A DNA stretch of 64,000 nucleotides from an uncultured Armatimonadota bacterium (GTDB lineage Bacteria; Armatimonadota; Fimbriimonadia; Fimbriimonadales; Fimbriimonadaceae): positions 62,001 through 126,000 of the forward strand of contig CAIVDU010000053.1 of assembly GCA_903904815.1 (NCBI GenBank), given 5' to 3'. The stretch's first letter is position 1; each line of letters starts with the position of its first letter. Position numbers and translations under genes: made by a program. The notes below the pieces were generated by a model. That model was not told the origin of the DNA, did not search any database, and saw only the letters and a program-made list of their open reading frames with translations. Below, one piece after another: positions 26,125 through 34,447 of the stretch.

Positions 26125-27600
26125 ATGAGAGTTACCCGTCGAAGGCAGGTCATCGTCTTGGGTGCTGGCGTGGGGGGACTCTCTGCGGCCATTTATGCGC
26201 GACTGTTGGGTCACGACGTGTTGGTCCTTGACGCGTCACCCGTTGCTGGCGGAAAAGCAGCATCCGTGGAAATGAGCGGGTATCGATTCGACCCAGGGCC
26301 GTCGATTATCATCCTCACAGACATCTATGAGCAGCTGTTCCGAGACGCAGGGCGAAAGATGTCTGACTACCTTGAGTTTCAGCGACTAAACCCTATCTCA
26401 AGAGTGTTCCATGATGGGACCAGTTCGTTTGATTTGCCCAGCGATCGTGAACAATGCGTCCGAACGGTTAAATCGATTGCCCCGGCAGACGTGGAGGCTT
26501 TCGAAAAGTTATTCGTGAAGCTGGATCGGGTAGCGCCGCTCGTCAAAAAATCTATTTTCAGCCACGCCTACGATCAGCCGTGGCAACTTATTGACCCTTC
26601 GCTCTTGGCGATGGGAACCCTATTCGACGTCAGACGCACCTATCGCGAACTCATCGATGGTTGGTTTTCGTCCGATCTCCTCAAGGCGTTTTTCTACGGG
26701 TTCCCTTCCTACGGTGGGCAAAGCTACGACAGCAAGGCGCCAGGGGCACTGCTCATACCCTATCTGATGATTGAGGAAGGAGTCTACTATCCCAAGGGAG
26801 GCGTGGCGGCAATTCCCCAATCGTTCGAAACCCTCGCGCGTGAGCTTGGCGTTGAGTTTAGGTTCAACAGCCGGGTCCGTGGACTGAGGACGAACGGACG
26901 AAGAGTTTTCGGCGTGGAACTGAAGGATGGCGAAGTGATTGAAGGCGATGTCGTTATCTCAAACGTTGACCGATTGACGACACGAGCTTGGTTAGGCAGA
27001 CAAGAGAACGTTGCGCCAAGCTTCAGCTACTACACCTTACAGTGGGGGATGAAGTCCCGCCTTTCGGGGCTGAGTCATCACAATCTGGTCATCCCCAAGG
27101 AATTTCAGCATGGATTTCACGAGTTGTATCACAATCGTCGATTTCCCGTCCCACCCATCGTGTACTTGAATGAGACCTCTGGCCTCGATCCCACTGTGGT
27201 TCCATCTGGCGGGAGCAACCTATTTGCTGTGGTGACGACCCCAAGCATGGAACCTCAAATTGACTGGCGAGGAGACGCCTCAGCCTACCGTCAGAAGGTC
27301 ATCGATCAGGTTCGCTCAGTCGGCATCGATTTCGAGGAGTCTGATATTGCCGTCGAGCGCGTTCAGAGTCCCACCTATTTCGAAGAGGCTCATGGCAACT
27401 ATAAAGGCTCTCTCTACGGCCCCGATGAAAGGCATCGGCTGATGGGTGGCGCCTTCCCCTTACGAAATTGGGACGAGGAGTTTCAGAACCTCTTCTATTG
27501 CGGCGGTTCGGTTCAGCCTGGAGCGGGATTACCGATGGTCACCTTGAGCGGGAAATTCGCGGTTCAAGCCATGCAACGCCGTGCAGTCTCGGAGCAATGA
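26125..27600 (+). CDS. crtI: phytoene desaturase-family carotenoid oxidoreductase
   Basis: The 491-residue FAD protein has the Rossmann motif VIVLGAGVGGLSAAIYARLLGHDVLVLDAS near the N-terminus, the GYRFDPGPSIIIL segment, YYPKGGVAAIPQSF in the middle, and the C-terminal FYCGGSVQPGAGLPMVTLSGK motif with GGS.PGGG-like residues diagnostic of CrtI-type desaturases and oxidases. It probably acts on phytoene, diapophytoene or a later carotenoid; the precise step cannot be chosen. No crtB or other carotenoid gene is adjacent. A GATACT element lies just before the ATG and no Shine-Dalgarno is clear, so the leader may be very short. Confidence 0.85.
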   Translation: MRVTRRRQVIVLGAGVGGLSAAIYARLLGHDVLVLDASPVAGGKAASVEMSGYRFDPGPSIIILTDIYEQLFRDAGRKMSDYLEFQRLNPISRVFHDGTSSFDLPSDREQCVRTVKSIAPADVEAFEKLFVKLDRVAPLVKKSIFSHAYDQPWQLIDPSLLAMGTLFDVRRTYRELIDGWFSSDLLKAFFYGFPSYGGQSYDSKAPGALLIPYLMIEEGVYYPKGGVAAIPQSFETLARELGVEFRFNSRVRGLRTNGRRVFGVELKDGEVIEGDVVISNVDRLTTRAWLGRQENVAPSFSYYTLQWGMKSRLSGLSHHNLVIPKEFQHGFHELYHNRRFPVPPIVYLNETSGLDPTVVPSGGSNLFAVVTTPSMEPQIDWRGDASAYRQKVIDQVRSVGIDFEESDIAVERVQSPTYFEEAHGNYKGSLYGPDERHRLMGGAFPLRNWDEEFQNLFYCGGSVQPGAGLPMVTLSGKFAVQAMQRRAVSEQ

Positions 27601-27641
27601 ACCAGCCGCCGAACGCGGAGTTTGTTAAATCTCTTCCTTGG

Positions 27642-27669
27642 CCACCAGACAGGATTCCATCTGGTGGCG
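27642..27669. terminator. hairpin between convergent crtI and gpmA
   Basis: A perfect 9-bp stem GCCACCAGA/TCTGGTGGC with a 10-base loop stands in the 90-base gap between the convergent stop codons. There is no T-run on either side, so it is at best a weak bidirectional terminator. Confidence 0.4.
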
Positions 27670-27690
27670 TAAGGAGGTCAGGGTCAAACC

Positions 27691-28296
27691 TTAAGAGAGG
27701 ATCTGCTTTGTGACCACGGCTCCGGTCTCGGTTAGCTCGTACACCAGTGGAACGGCGGTTCCCAGGTTTAAGTTAAGGACTTCCTCTTGACTGAGTTTGT
27801 CCAACTGCATGACGATGGATCGGTTCGAATTTCCGTGGGCTACCACCAAAACATTCTTGCCCTGAGCGATGTCTCCAAGAATGCAACGCTCGAAGAAGGG
27901 AAGGGTTCGCTTTGCGGTTAGTTCGAGTGACTCACCGTTGGGAGGCGGAACATCGTAGCTTCGTCTCCATATGTGAACTTGTTCCGCGCCAAATTTGGCT
28001 GCTGTCTGAGCTTTGTTAAGCCCCTGCAAGTCTCCGTAGTGGCGCTCGTTTAGAGCCGCATCGCGGATCGTGGGAATATCTACTCCCATCTCCTCGGCGA
28101 TGAGCGCAAGCGTGTTTTGTGCCCGTGTTAACCCGCTCGTATAGGCGACGTCCAGCTTGTATCCTGAGAGAAGTTTCCCTGCTCGGCGGGCTTCAGCACG
28201 CCCCTGATCAGTCAAAGGGACGTCCACCCATCCGGTAAAGCGGTCTTCGAGGTTCCACAGCGACTGGCCGTGACGGACAAGGATGAGCTTTGGCAT
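27691..28296 (-). CDS. gpmA: 2,3-bisphosphoglycerate-dependent phosphoglycerate mutase
   Basis: A 201-residue glycolytic enzyme that interconverts 3- and 2-phosphoglycerate. The catalytic phospho-His is His9 in LVRHGQSLWN. Also present are FTGWVDVPLT, TSGLTRAQNT, the acid/base Glu in LNERHYGDLQG, and the second catalytic His in VVAHGNSNR. It is shorter than the 250-residue E. coli enzyme but close to the compact forms found in many bacteria. Nothing shows regulation; the gene is alone on its strand next to the dihydroorotase remnant. Confidence 0.93.
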   Translation of the reverse strand: MPKLILVRHGQSLWNLEDRFTGWVDVPLTDQGRAEARRAGKLLSGYKLDVAYTSGLTRAQNTLALIAEEMGVDIPTIRDAALNERHYGDLQGLNKAQTAAKFGAEQVHIWRRSYDVPPPNGESLELTAKRTLPFFERCILGDIAQGKNVLVVAHGNSNRSIVMQLDKLSQEEVLNLNLGTAVPLVYELTETGAVVTKQILS

Positions 28297-28314
28297 CGTA
28301 AAGAATCGTACCCG

Positions 28315-28830
28315 TCAGGCGAATCTCCGCATTTGTCCGCGTGGGGGCAGCACGCATTCTCGGTCCCGTACTGCTATTTCGCCGCCGAGAATCACATGCT
28401 CGACGGTTGGATGACCCGTCTCATGAGAAATCCTCAGGATTCTTTCGGTCAAAATTCGAGCGCTCTCTTCATCTGGCAGAAACGGGTGTTCGCGCACATG
28501 GGGTTGCGAACTGATCAGCAACTTTCGGGCCAAGTTCCGTCGTTCATCCTCAGCATGGATCGGACATCGGCGCTTACAGGCGCCAAGCACGCTTCTCAGG
28601 TGATCATCGTCAGATACGAGTAGGGAACTGGTCGAACTTCCCATCAAGATCTTGATTCCGGGTGCTCCGGGAAGGTTTTCGAGTTCCCCTAATTCCGATA
28701 TGTTTTCCGTGGTCGCGCCAACGAAGAATCCGTAATTTGACCAACACCGCCCCTCCGCTTTTGCCAATTTGTCGGCCAGCGTCGGGCGAGATATCGTATT
28801 TGGATTCGTATCCCCATTGTGGCTGACCCA
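28315..28830 (-). pseudogene. internal fragment of a dihydroorotase gene
   Basis: An open frame of about 170 codons without a credible start codon; an in-frame TGA precedes it at 28831-28833. From codon ~5 it reads like the middle of a PyrC-type dihydroorotase: DTNPNTISRPTLADKLAKAE, then YGFFVGATTEN, GIKILMGSSTSSLLV and the HAEDE metal-site segment, ending at HPFLPDEES and ISHETGHP. The N-terminal D-x-H-x-H metal motif and the entire C-terminal third are absent, and no remnant is found in other frames of the flanks. The last 30 codons have no match to the family. It is likely a degraded, non-functional gene. A TTG at 28767 would give a 150-residue product if translated. Confidence 0.75.
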
Positions 28831-28846
28831 TCAGGTCCCGATATGT

Positions 28847-29647
28847 ATGGGGATGATCACCTTAATGGCTGCGTGGATGTGCTTTAAACCGCTTACGCTC
28901 GGTCCGATGCCTAAGCCCGATATGATGAGCGTTGGCGCCCACATAGCTCGCGCAGGCAAGGGTTTAGATCGAGTACTGCTCGAGGATCGCCAGGTTGTCG
29001 GTCGATGGGCCAGAACTTATGTTCCTCACGATGCCGAGGACGTGCTGTGGCTTTCTCCCGACCTCATTTCGAGATGGCTCGGATACCTGAAAGAATCTGA
29101 AAACCTCACGGAAGAACAAGTCGACTCTCGCTGGAACGCCCTCGCTCAAAAGCAGGGACGGAGCCTCTGGTTCATCGTGAGACTCGCCGCCCTGGACAAG
29201 CAAGATCCTCTTGAAATGGGGATGGAGGAACCGGCGGTGACGACCGACCTGGAACCCCTGGTGGTACGGGCTACCCTCACCGATCTCTCAGGAAACCGCC
29301 ATGCGCTGTCGTCAACCCAGACAAAGGTGATTGCTTCGGTCCGGTCGAGCGACGCGAGCCAAGTGATTGCGCTTCCTTGGTATGTTTATTCCGAGGCGTT
29401 CACCCCACTTCTTCCGGCGATCCCACCTGAACGCCCAGAATTCGATCTTGGTTCGAACGAGGGACGGTGCCTCTTCATCCAAGTTGCCCTGCCTGAGTCA
29501 ACCATGGCCGCCCGAGAGGTTGAGTTCCGGGTACTGAGTCGGAGAAAAACCCGGATTGCCAGGTTCACTATGCTTCGACACCTTCCGACCCAGCTAAAAT
29601 CGCAGGATGCGAATCGCGACGTACAACGCGGCTTCGGTCCGGGCTAG
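28847..29647 (+). CDS. hypothetical protein with hydrophobic N-terminus
   Basis: A 266-residue frame from the ATG at 28847. A short hydrophobic segment (MGMITLMAAWMCF) is followed by a mixed alpha/beta body with a LTDLSGNRHAL-type strand pattern in the second half. I recognise no family. Codon usage looks coherent for a real gene, and the start chosen avoids the opposite-strand pyrC remnant, although the frame can be read from 28769. The stop lies 41 bases inside xthA, a longer overlap than usual, so the 3' end or the xthA start may be imprecise. Confidence 0.55.
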   Translation: MGMITLMAAWMCFKPLTLGPMPKPDMMSVGAHIARAGKGLDRVLLEDRQVVGRWARTYVPHDAEDVLWLSPDLISRWLGYLKESENLTEEQVDSRWNALAQKQGRSLWFIVRLAALDKQDPLEMGMEEPAVTTDLEPLVVRATLTDLSGNRHALSSTQTKVIASVRSSDASQVIALPWYVYSEAFTPLLPAIPPERPEFDLGSNEGRCLFIQVALPESTMAAREVEFRVLSRRKTRIARFTMLRHLPTQLKSQDANRDVQRGFGPG

Positions 29648-30383
29648 GTTGCCTCTTCTTCTTGATTGGCTTGCAACTCACGAACCTGACGTCCTGGCCA
29701 TACAAGAAACAAAGGTTGAGGACGACAAGTTTCCCGTCGGTGACTTTGAGGACCTCGGATACCATGTCGCGATCCACGGCCAGAAATCCTGGAACGGCGT
29801 TGCGACTGTTTCAAAGTCTCCGGCCAGCAACATCCGAAAGGGCTTTCTTGATGAGTTATTCCCGTTGGATGCACGAATACTCACGTGCACCATCGATGGG
29901 ATCGAGATCGTAAACACCTATGTTCCTAATGGCAACACCGTGGGATCGGAGAAGTTCGAATACAAACTTAAGTGGTTGGAACGATTCCGGAAGTATCTCG
30001 ACGAGCATTTCAATCCCTCGACGCCACTGATCTGGCTCGGCGACATAAACGTCGCGCCGCAGCCAGAAGACGTATTTGATTCGAAGAAGTTTTTTGGTGG
30101 CGTCGGCCATCATCCCGATGAGATGTCCCGCCTTGCCCACATCGTCGAATTCGGATTGACCGACGTGTTTCGTCAACACAACAAAGAGTCCGGACAGTAC
30201 ACGTTCTGGGACTTCACGATTCCAAATGGAGTGAAGCGGAACATGGGCTGGCGCATCGACCACATTTATGCGACGGCTGAGTTGGCTCAGAAATGTGTTT
30301 CATGCCGAATCGATCTTGAGGCCAGAGTTTTCGAGCGCCCGTCGGATCACACCTTCGTGGTCGCCGACTTTGAGGGAGTTTAG
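29607..30383 (+). CDS. xthA: exodeoxyribonuclease III (AP endonuclease)
   Basis: A 258-residue exonuclease-endonuclease-phosphatase fold enzyme. It has the metal-binding Glu34 in AIQETK, the YVPNG strand, catalytic Asp/Asn in WLGDINVAP, and the terminal SDHTFVVADF motif with the catalytic His. It cuts DNA 5' to abasic sites in base excision repair and degrades the 3' end of duplex DNA. The start ATG matches the family N-terminus (MRIATYNAASVRARL). It overlaps the preceding hypothetical gene by 41 bases, and GH76 starts 7 bases after its stop. Confidence 0.93.
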   Translation: MRIATYNAASVRARLPLLLDWLATHEPDVLAIQETKVEDDKFPVGDFEDLGYHVAIHGQKSWNGVATVSKSPASNIRKGFLDELFPLDARILTCTIDGIEIVNTYVPNGNTVGSEKFEYKLKWLERFRKYLDEHFNPSTPLIWLGDINVAPQPEDVFDSKKFFGGVGHHPDEMSRLAHIVEFGLTDVFRQHNKESGQYTFWDFTIPNGVKRNMGWRIDHIYATAELAQKCVSCRIDLEARVFERPSDHTFVVADFEGV

Positions 30384-30389
30384 TCTCTG

Positions 30390-31508
30390 GTGTTGACTTC
30401 ACTGTTGGCCGTGACGATCGCTTGGGGTTCGGAGAGCGAAGAGCTGCGGACCTGGGGCTTGGAGACGATCCAGGTCATCCGGCGCGACTACTGGATGCCC
30501 AAAACCTCGCTCTATGCGGAAGAGATGCGATCAGGTTCTCGTACTGATTTGCCCTCCTTCGACTGGGGGGTTGGCGTCATGCTCTCGGCCCTCAACGGCG
30601 CGGCAAAGGTGGACCCGTCCTATCGAAAGCCTCTGAAGTCTTACATCGCGAGCACCCGGGTTTACTGGAATCCGAAGGGACCCGTTCCTGGCTACGACGT
30701 CCAACCGATGCCTAAAACCATGGACCGCTACTACGATGACAACGAGTGGATGACGTTGTCGCTTGCGGAGTCGGGTGGCATTTTTCAGTCAGCAGAAATC
30801 TACGGGCTTGCCGAGCAGACCTTTGCCTACGTTCAAAGCGGCTTTGACGATAAGTTGGGGGGTGGAGTTTATTGGCGGGAGACCGACCGTTCAACCAAGA
30901 ACACGTGCTCTAACGGCCCGGCAGCATCGGCTGCGCTAGAGTTGTACAACGTAACTCACTTGCCCTCTTACTTGAAATTTGCTGAAGACAGCTACGATTG
31001 GACCCGCCAGAAGTTACGCGATCCCTCGGACGGGTTGTACTTTGACAGCGTCAATCTCAAGGGGGGCGTCGATCGCACTAAATGGTCCTACAATGCCGGG
31101 CTTATGCTGCGGGCTGCGGTCGATCTTTACCGAGTTACTCAGGAAAAGAAGTATCTTGACGATGCCAAAGAACTGCAGATGGCGAGTCTCAGTCACTGGG
31201 TTGACGCGGATGGAGGGCTGAAGGACGACGGTAAATTCGTTCACCTGCTGCTTGAGAACTGGATCCGAGCCTACGACTACGTGCCTGGATTGACGGACCC
31301 GATGCCAGTAATCGTGCGTGGATTAACGATTCTTCATCGGCGAGGCCGAGACTCTGGGGGACAATACGGGACGCGATGGAACACCTATGCGCCCAGGCGT
31401 GGTTACTCCAATCCGAAGCTAATCGATCAGGCCTCTGCTGCCAGGGCGTATTTGGAAGCGTATATGGAGTTGTCGCGGCGCACTGCTTCAAAAAACTCTA
31501 AAACATAA
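30390..31508 (+). CDS. GH76-type alpha-1,6-mannanase family protein, secreted
   Basis: A 372-residue (alpha/alpha)6-barrel protein with a short signal-like N-terminus (about residues 1-13 from the GTG start). The catalytic Asp pair of GH76 is Asp116-Asp117 in YYDDNEWM. NTCSNGPAASAALELY and the later helix repeats also fit the family. GH76 enzymes attack alpha-1,6-mannan backbones of fungal or bacterial glycans; related barrels include epimerases, which is the main alternative. It lies seven bases after xthA and could be read through from it. Its role in polymer scavenging is inferred together with the GH74 enzyme. Confidence 0.8.
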   Translation: MLTSLLAVTIAWGSESEELRTWGLETIQVIRRDYWMPKTSLYAEEMRSGSRTDLPSFDWGVGVMLSALNGAAKVDPSYRKPLKSYIASTRVYWNPKGPVPGYDVQPMPKTMDRYYDDNEWMTLSLAESGGIFQSAEIYGLAEQTFAYVQSGFDDKLGGGVYWRETDRSTKNTCSNGPAASAALELYNVTHLPSYLKFAEDSYDWTRQKLRDPSDGLYFDSVNLKGGVDRTKWSYNAGLMLRAAVDLYRVTQEKKYLDDAKELQMASLSHWVDADGGLKDDGKFVHLLLENWIRAYDYVPGLTDPMPVIVRGLTILHRRGRDSGGQYGTRWNTYAPRRGYSNPKLIDQASAARAYLEAYMELSRRTASKNSKT

Positions 31509-31578
31509 GGCAGGGAATTGAAGTGTTGGCCAATGGTATCATCCACGTTGGCCCCGTTGACCTTCGAAGACGCAGCGA

Positions 31579-32625
31579 ATGAGGGAACCAGATTCACCCA
31601 TGAGGAACCAAGTGGAGAACGAACAGCCGCCCCACACCGAGTCGCCCGCTCAGCTTGAGCAGTATTACCGCGACATGGTGTTTATCCGTCACTTCGAAGA
31701 GAAGTGCAACGTGGCATACCGTCAAGGAAAAATTGGCGGTTATATGCACACCTACATTGGAATGGAGGCACTGGCTGTTGGCTGGCTGTACTCAATTCGA
31801 AAGGGTGAGGACTACGTCATCACGGCTTACCGTGACCATGCTCATGCCCTGCTTCTCGGAACCGACCCGGTTGCCGCAATGGCAGAGCTCATGGGTCGTA
31901 AGGGCGGCACTGCTGGAGGCAAGGGCGGATCGATGCACTTGTTTGATCCCGAAAAGGGATTCTACGGCGGATGGGGAATCGTCGGGGGCCATATCCCGTT
32001 GGGTGCAGGTCTCGCGTTCGCTTCCAAGTACCGCGGCCAGGATCGAGTCACGTTGAACTTCCTTGGAGACGGCGCCGCCAATCAGGGAGTGCTTTTCGAG
32101 ACCCTGAACATGGCATCGCTCTGGGAATTGCCCTGTATTTTCATCATTGAAAATAACGAGTTCGCAATGGGTACGCGTTTGGAATACCACGCAGCTGACA
32201 CCCACCTCTGGAAGAGAGGCGAGCCTTTCGGAATTAAAAGTGAGCGCATCGACGGAATGGATGCGCTTGATATGCGTGAAAACGCCCAGCGAATTGTCGA
32301 CTGGGTGCGCGAGAATCAGAAGCCGTACCTCGTCGAGGTCATGTGCTATCGATTCTCGGGTCACGGTGCGGCAGATAATGACCGCCAGCTCTATCGAACC
32401 AAGGAAGAAGAGCTGGAGAACATGAAACGAGACCCAATCAAGCGCCTTGAGGCGGTCTTGATTGAGCGAAATATCCTGAATGCTGAAAGGCTTGAGGCTA
32501 TTGACGCGGAACTTATCGAGCAGGTTGAAAAGATCTATGAAGCTGCCGATGCTCAGCCGTTTCCGGATGTTTCTGAAGTCTACGACAACATCTACACCGA
32601 CATGACCCCCGATAAGGGCCACTAA
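31579..32625 (+). CDS. pdhA: pyruvate dehydrogenase E1 component alpha subunit
   Basis: A 348-residue thiamine diphosphate enzyme subunit. The RQGKIGGYMHTYIGMEAL region and GKGGSMHLF match PdhA, and the ThDP-binding motif GDGAANQG...ENN is near residues 162-190. With PdhB it decarboxylates pyruvate and acetylates E2 lipoyl groups. A branched-chain 2-oxoacid E1 is possible but less likely because of the SMH and ENNEFAMGT features. The ATG at 31579 or 31600 could be the start. The E2 and E3 genes are not in the window. Confidence 0.93.
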   Translation: MREPDSPMRNQVENEQPPHTESPAQLEQYYRDMVFIRHFEEKCNVAYRQGKIGGYMHTYIGMEALAVGWLYSIRKGEDYVITAYRDHAHALLLGTDPVAAMAELMGRKGGTAGGKGGSMHLFDPEKGFYGGWGIVGGHIPLGAGLAFASKYRGQDRVTLNFLGDGAANQGVLFETLNMASLWELPCIFIIENNEFAMGTRLEYHAADTHLWKRGEPFGIKSERIDGMDALDMRENAQRIVDWVRENQKPYLVEVMCYRFSGHGAADNDRQLYRTKEEELENMKRDPIKRLEAVLIERNILNAERLEAIDAELIEQVEKIYEAADAQPFPDVSEVYDNIYTDMTPDKGH

Positions 32626-32687
32626 TTTAGTTTTTGAGGTCTGGGGGCGATGTGCTCTCGGAACTCCGTGAGATTAACCACAGCACT

Positions 32688-33671
32688 ATGGCTTCAACCC
32701 TTGAGATGACGTTCCGAGAAGCTCTGCACAAGAGCATGATCGAGGAGATGGACAAGAACGCCGATATCTTCCTGATGGGAGAGGATATCGGAAGGTATGA
32801 GGGCACCTTCAAGGTGACCCGGGGCCTCTTTCCAAAGTATGGACACCGGCGAGTCATCGACACTCCGATCACGGAAGCGGGATTCGCGGGAATCGCGACC
32901 GGCGCGGCTATGGCCGGCCTCCGTCCGATCGTTGAGTTCATGACGATGAGCTTTTCGATCCTGGCTTTAGACCAAATTATCAACCATACGGCGAAGATTC
33001 ACTACATGAGCAATGGCGTCGTGAAGTGTCCAATCGTATTCCGCGGCCCTGGTGGAGCTGCTAAGCAGCTGTCTGCTCAGCATTCACACAGCATGGAGGG
33101 CTGGTACGCCCACGTGCCCGGTCTCAAGGTCGTTTGCCCGGCAACCCCCGAGGACGCCTACGGAATGCTGAAGACCGCATTGGCCGACGAGAACCCGGTC
33201 GTGTTCTACGAGAACCCCGGCCTGTACGCCATCAAGGGAACTGTTCCCGACGATCCCAACTTCAGTGTCCCGTTTGGTAAGGCTCAGATCATTAAGCCAG
33301 GTAAGGACATTTCACTGGTAGGTTACTCACGCATGACGCACGTGAACCTAGCCGCCGCCGAACTGCTAGCCAAGGACGGAATTGATGCTGAAGTCGTTGA
33401 TGTAAGGTCATTGGTTCCTCTGGATACAGAAACGATTTACGCATCCGTCAGGAAGACCCACCGTGCGATCGTTGTCTACGAAGACTGGCGAAGCGGTGGA
33501 TTTGGCGCAGAAATTGCGGCTCGAATCGGTGAGGACTGTTTCGACCATCTCGATGCGCCGGTCGGACGCGTCGGTGGACTGAACGTTCCGATGCCTTATG
33601 CTCGCGTTCTCGAGTTGGAATGCATTCCTGATGAGAATGATGTGGTTGCTGCGGTCCGAAAGCTCGGCTAA
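32688..33671 (+). CDS. pdhB: pyruvate dehydrogenase E1 component beta subunit
   Basis: The predicted 327-residue partner of PdhA. It has the MGEDIGRYEGTFKVTRGL and TPITEAGFAGIATGAAMAGLRPIVEFM motifs of transketolase-like beta subunits and a C-terminal swivel domain starting near VVDVRSLVPLD. The ATG at 32688 (MASTLEMTFREAL) is chosen; the frame runs 18 codons further upstream but without a family-like start. It lies 62 bases after pdhA and is followed by a strong hairpin, so pdhAB is a two-gene unit. The complete complex must draw E2/E3 from elsewhere. Confidence 0.93.
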   Translation: MASTLEMTFREALHKSMIEEMDKNADIFLMGEDIGRYEGTFKVTRGLFPKYGHRRVIDTPITEAGFAGIATGAAMAGLRPIVEFMTMSFSILALDQIINHTAKIHYMSNGVVKCPIVFRGPGGAAKQLSAQHSHSMEGWYAHVPGLKVVCPATPEDAYGMLKTALADENPVVFYENPGLYAIKGTVPDDPNFSVPFGKAQIIKPGKDISLVGYSRMTHVNLAAAELLAKDGIDAEVVDVRSLVPLDTETIYASVRKTHRAIVVYEDWRSGGFGAEIAARIGEDCFDHLDAPVGRVGGLNVPMPYARVLELECIPDENDVVAAVRKLG

Positions 33672-33694
33672 GCATCGGAGGAGCAACAAGGCGA

Positions 33695-33735
33695 AGGCCG
33701 GTTCACGCAAATGCGTGGACCGGCCTTTGGCTTGT
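33695..33735. terminator. terminator between pdhB and the DUF4142 gene
   Basis: A 16-bp stem with one G-T pair (33695-33710 with 33713-33728) and a two-base loop is followed on the plus strand by TGGCTTGTTTAGG. It can serve both convergent genes, although T-runs are short. Confidence 0.7.
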
Positions 33736-33748
33736 TTAGGTAGCGATT

Positions 33749-34342
33749 CTAGATTCCGTGGTCGTACTTCGTTGGCCCCATCATCGTGCGCTGGATCTTT
33801 GCCAACTTGTAGTGCATCGTCACCGCAGGAAGAGTCTTGACCGCGTAATTCTTGACGTCCTCATCACGGCCGTTGTCAATCTCATCCTTGAACTTGATAG
33901 AAGCTTCCCCGTGATGTCCTATCTGAGTGCGGCGATACGCCGAGTCGAAGTCATCTCCGTTGAGCCTTGAAAGGTAGTTAACGGTGCGCTGCTCCGGGAT
34001 TGGCAGGTCGGAGGGAAGCTCAACGCCTTTGTCTGAAGCGATTTTCTTGAGTTCTTCCAGAGAAGCGGCATGGTCTGCGCTCATCTCCTTGGCATACTGC
34101 TTCGTGAAAGGCGAATTTGCGTGATCTTCCGCGATCTTGGAGGTCTGAATTTCAAAGATGTGCGCGACAGCGGCATCTTTGAGAAACTTTGAGTCATTCC
34201 CATTTAGTCCCGACACTGGGCGGAAGATTCGGCTCGGTCTCCCATCGCCTGAGTAGCTGACTGACCTTTGAGCGAGTGCCACGCTACTAAGCGACAACGC
34301 TGCGCAGCCTCCGAGGACCGCAGATGCGAGTTTGGTGTTCAT
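33749..34342 (-). CDS. DUF4142 ferritin-like secreted protein
   Basis: A 197-residue protein with a cleavable signal peptide (about 1-24, ending LAQ) and a four-helix bundle of the DUF4142 type: FLKDAAVAHIFEIQTSKIAEDHA...FTKQYAKEMSADHA then EELKKIASDKGVELPSD. The family is ferritin-like and common in envelope stress and stationary-phase loci, but the function is undefined. Metal-binding residues of true ferritins were not confirmed. A GGGAGAGAG sequence just before the ATG is a good ribosome-binding site. It is alone on its strand. Confidence 0.8.
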   Translation of the reverse strand: MNTKLASAVLGGCAALSLSSVALAQRSVSYSGDGRPSRIFRPVSGLNGNDSKFLKDAAVAHIFEIQTSKIAEDHANSPFTKQYAKEMSADHAASLEELKKIASDKGVELPSDLPIPEQRTVNYLSRLNGDDFDSAYRRTQIGHHGEASIKFKDEIDNGRDEDVKNYAVKTLPAVTMHYKLAKIQRTMMGPTKYDHGI

Positions 34343-34447
34343 ATGCTCTCTCCCGATTAAAACGCTCGAAAGCGCTTCCTATTTCATTGGACAGGAGAGG
34401 GCCGGGGATGTTCCGGAGGGGCAAATCTACCCATCCGGTCAAGAAAT

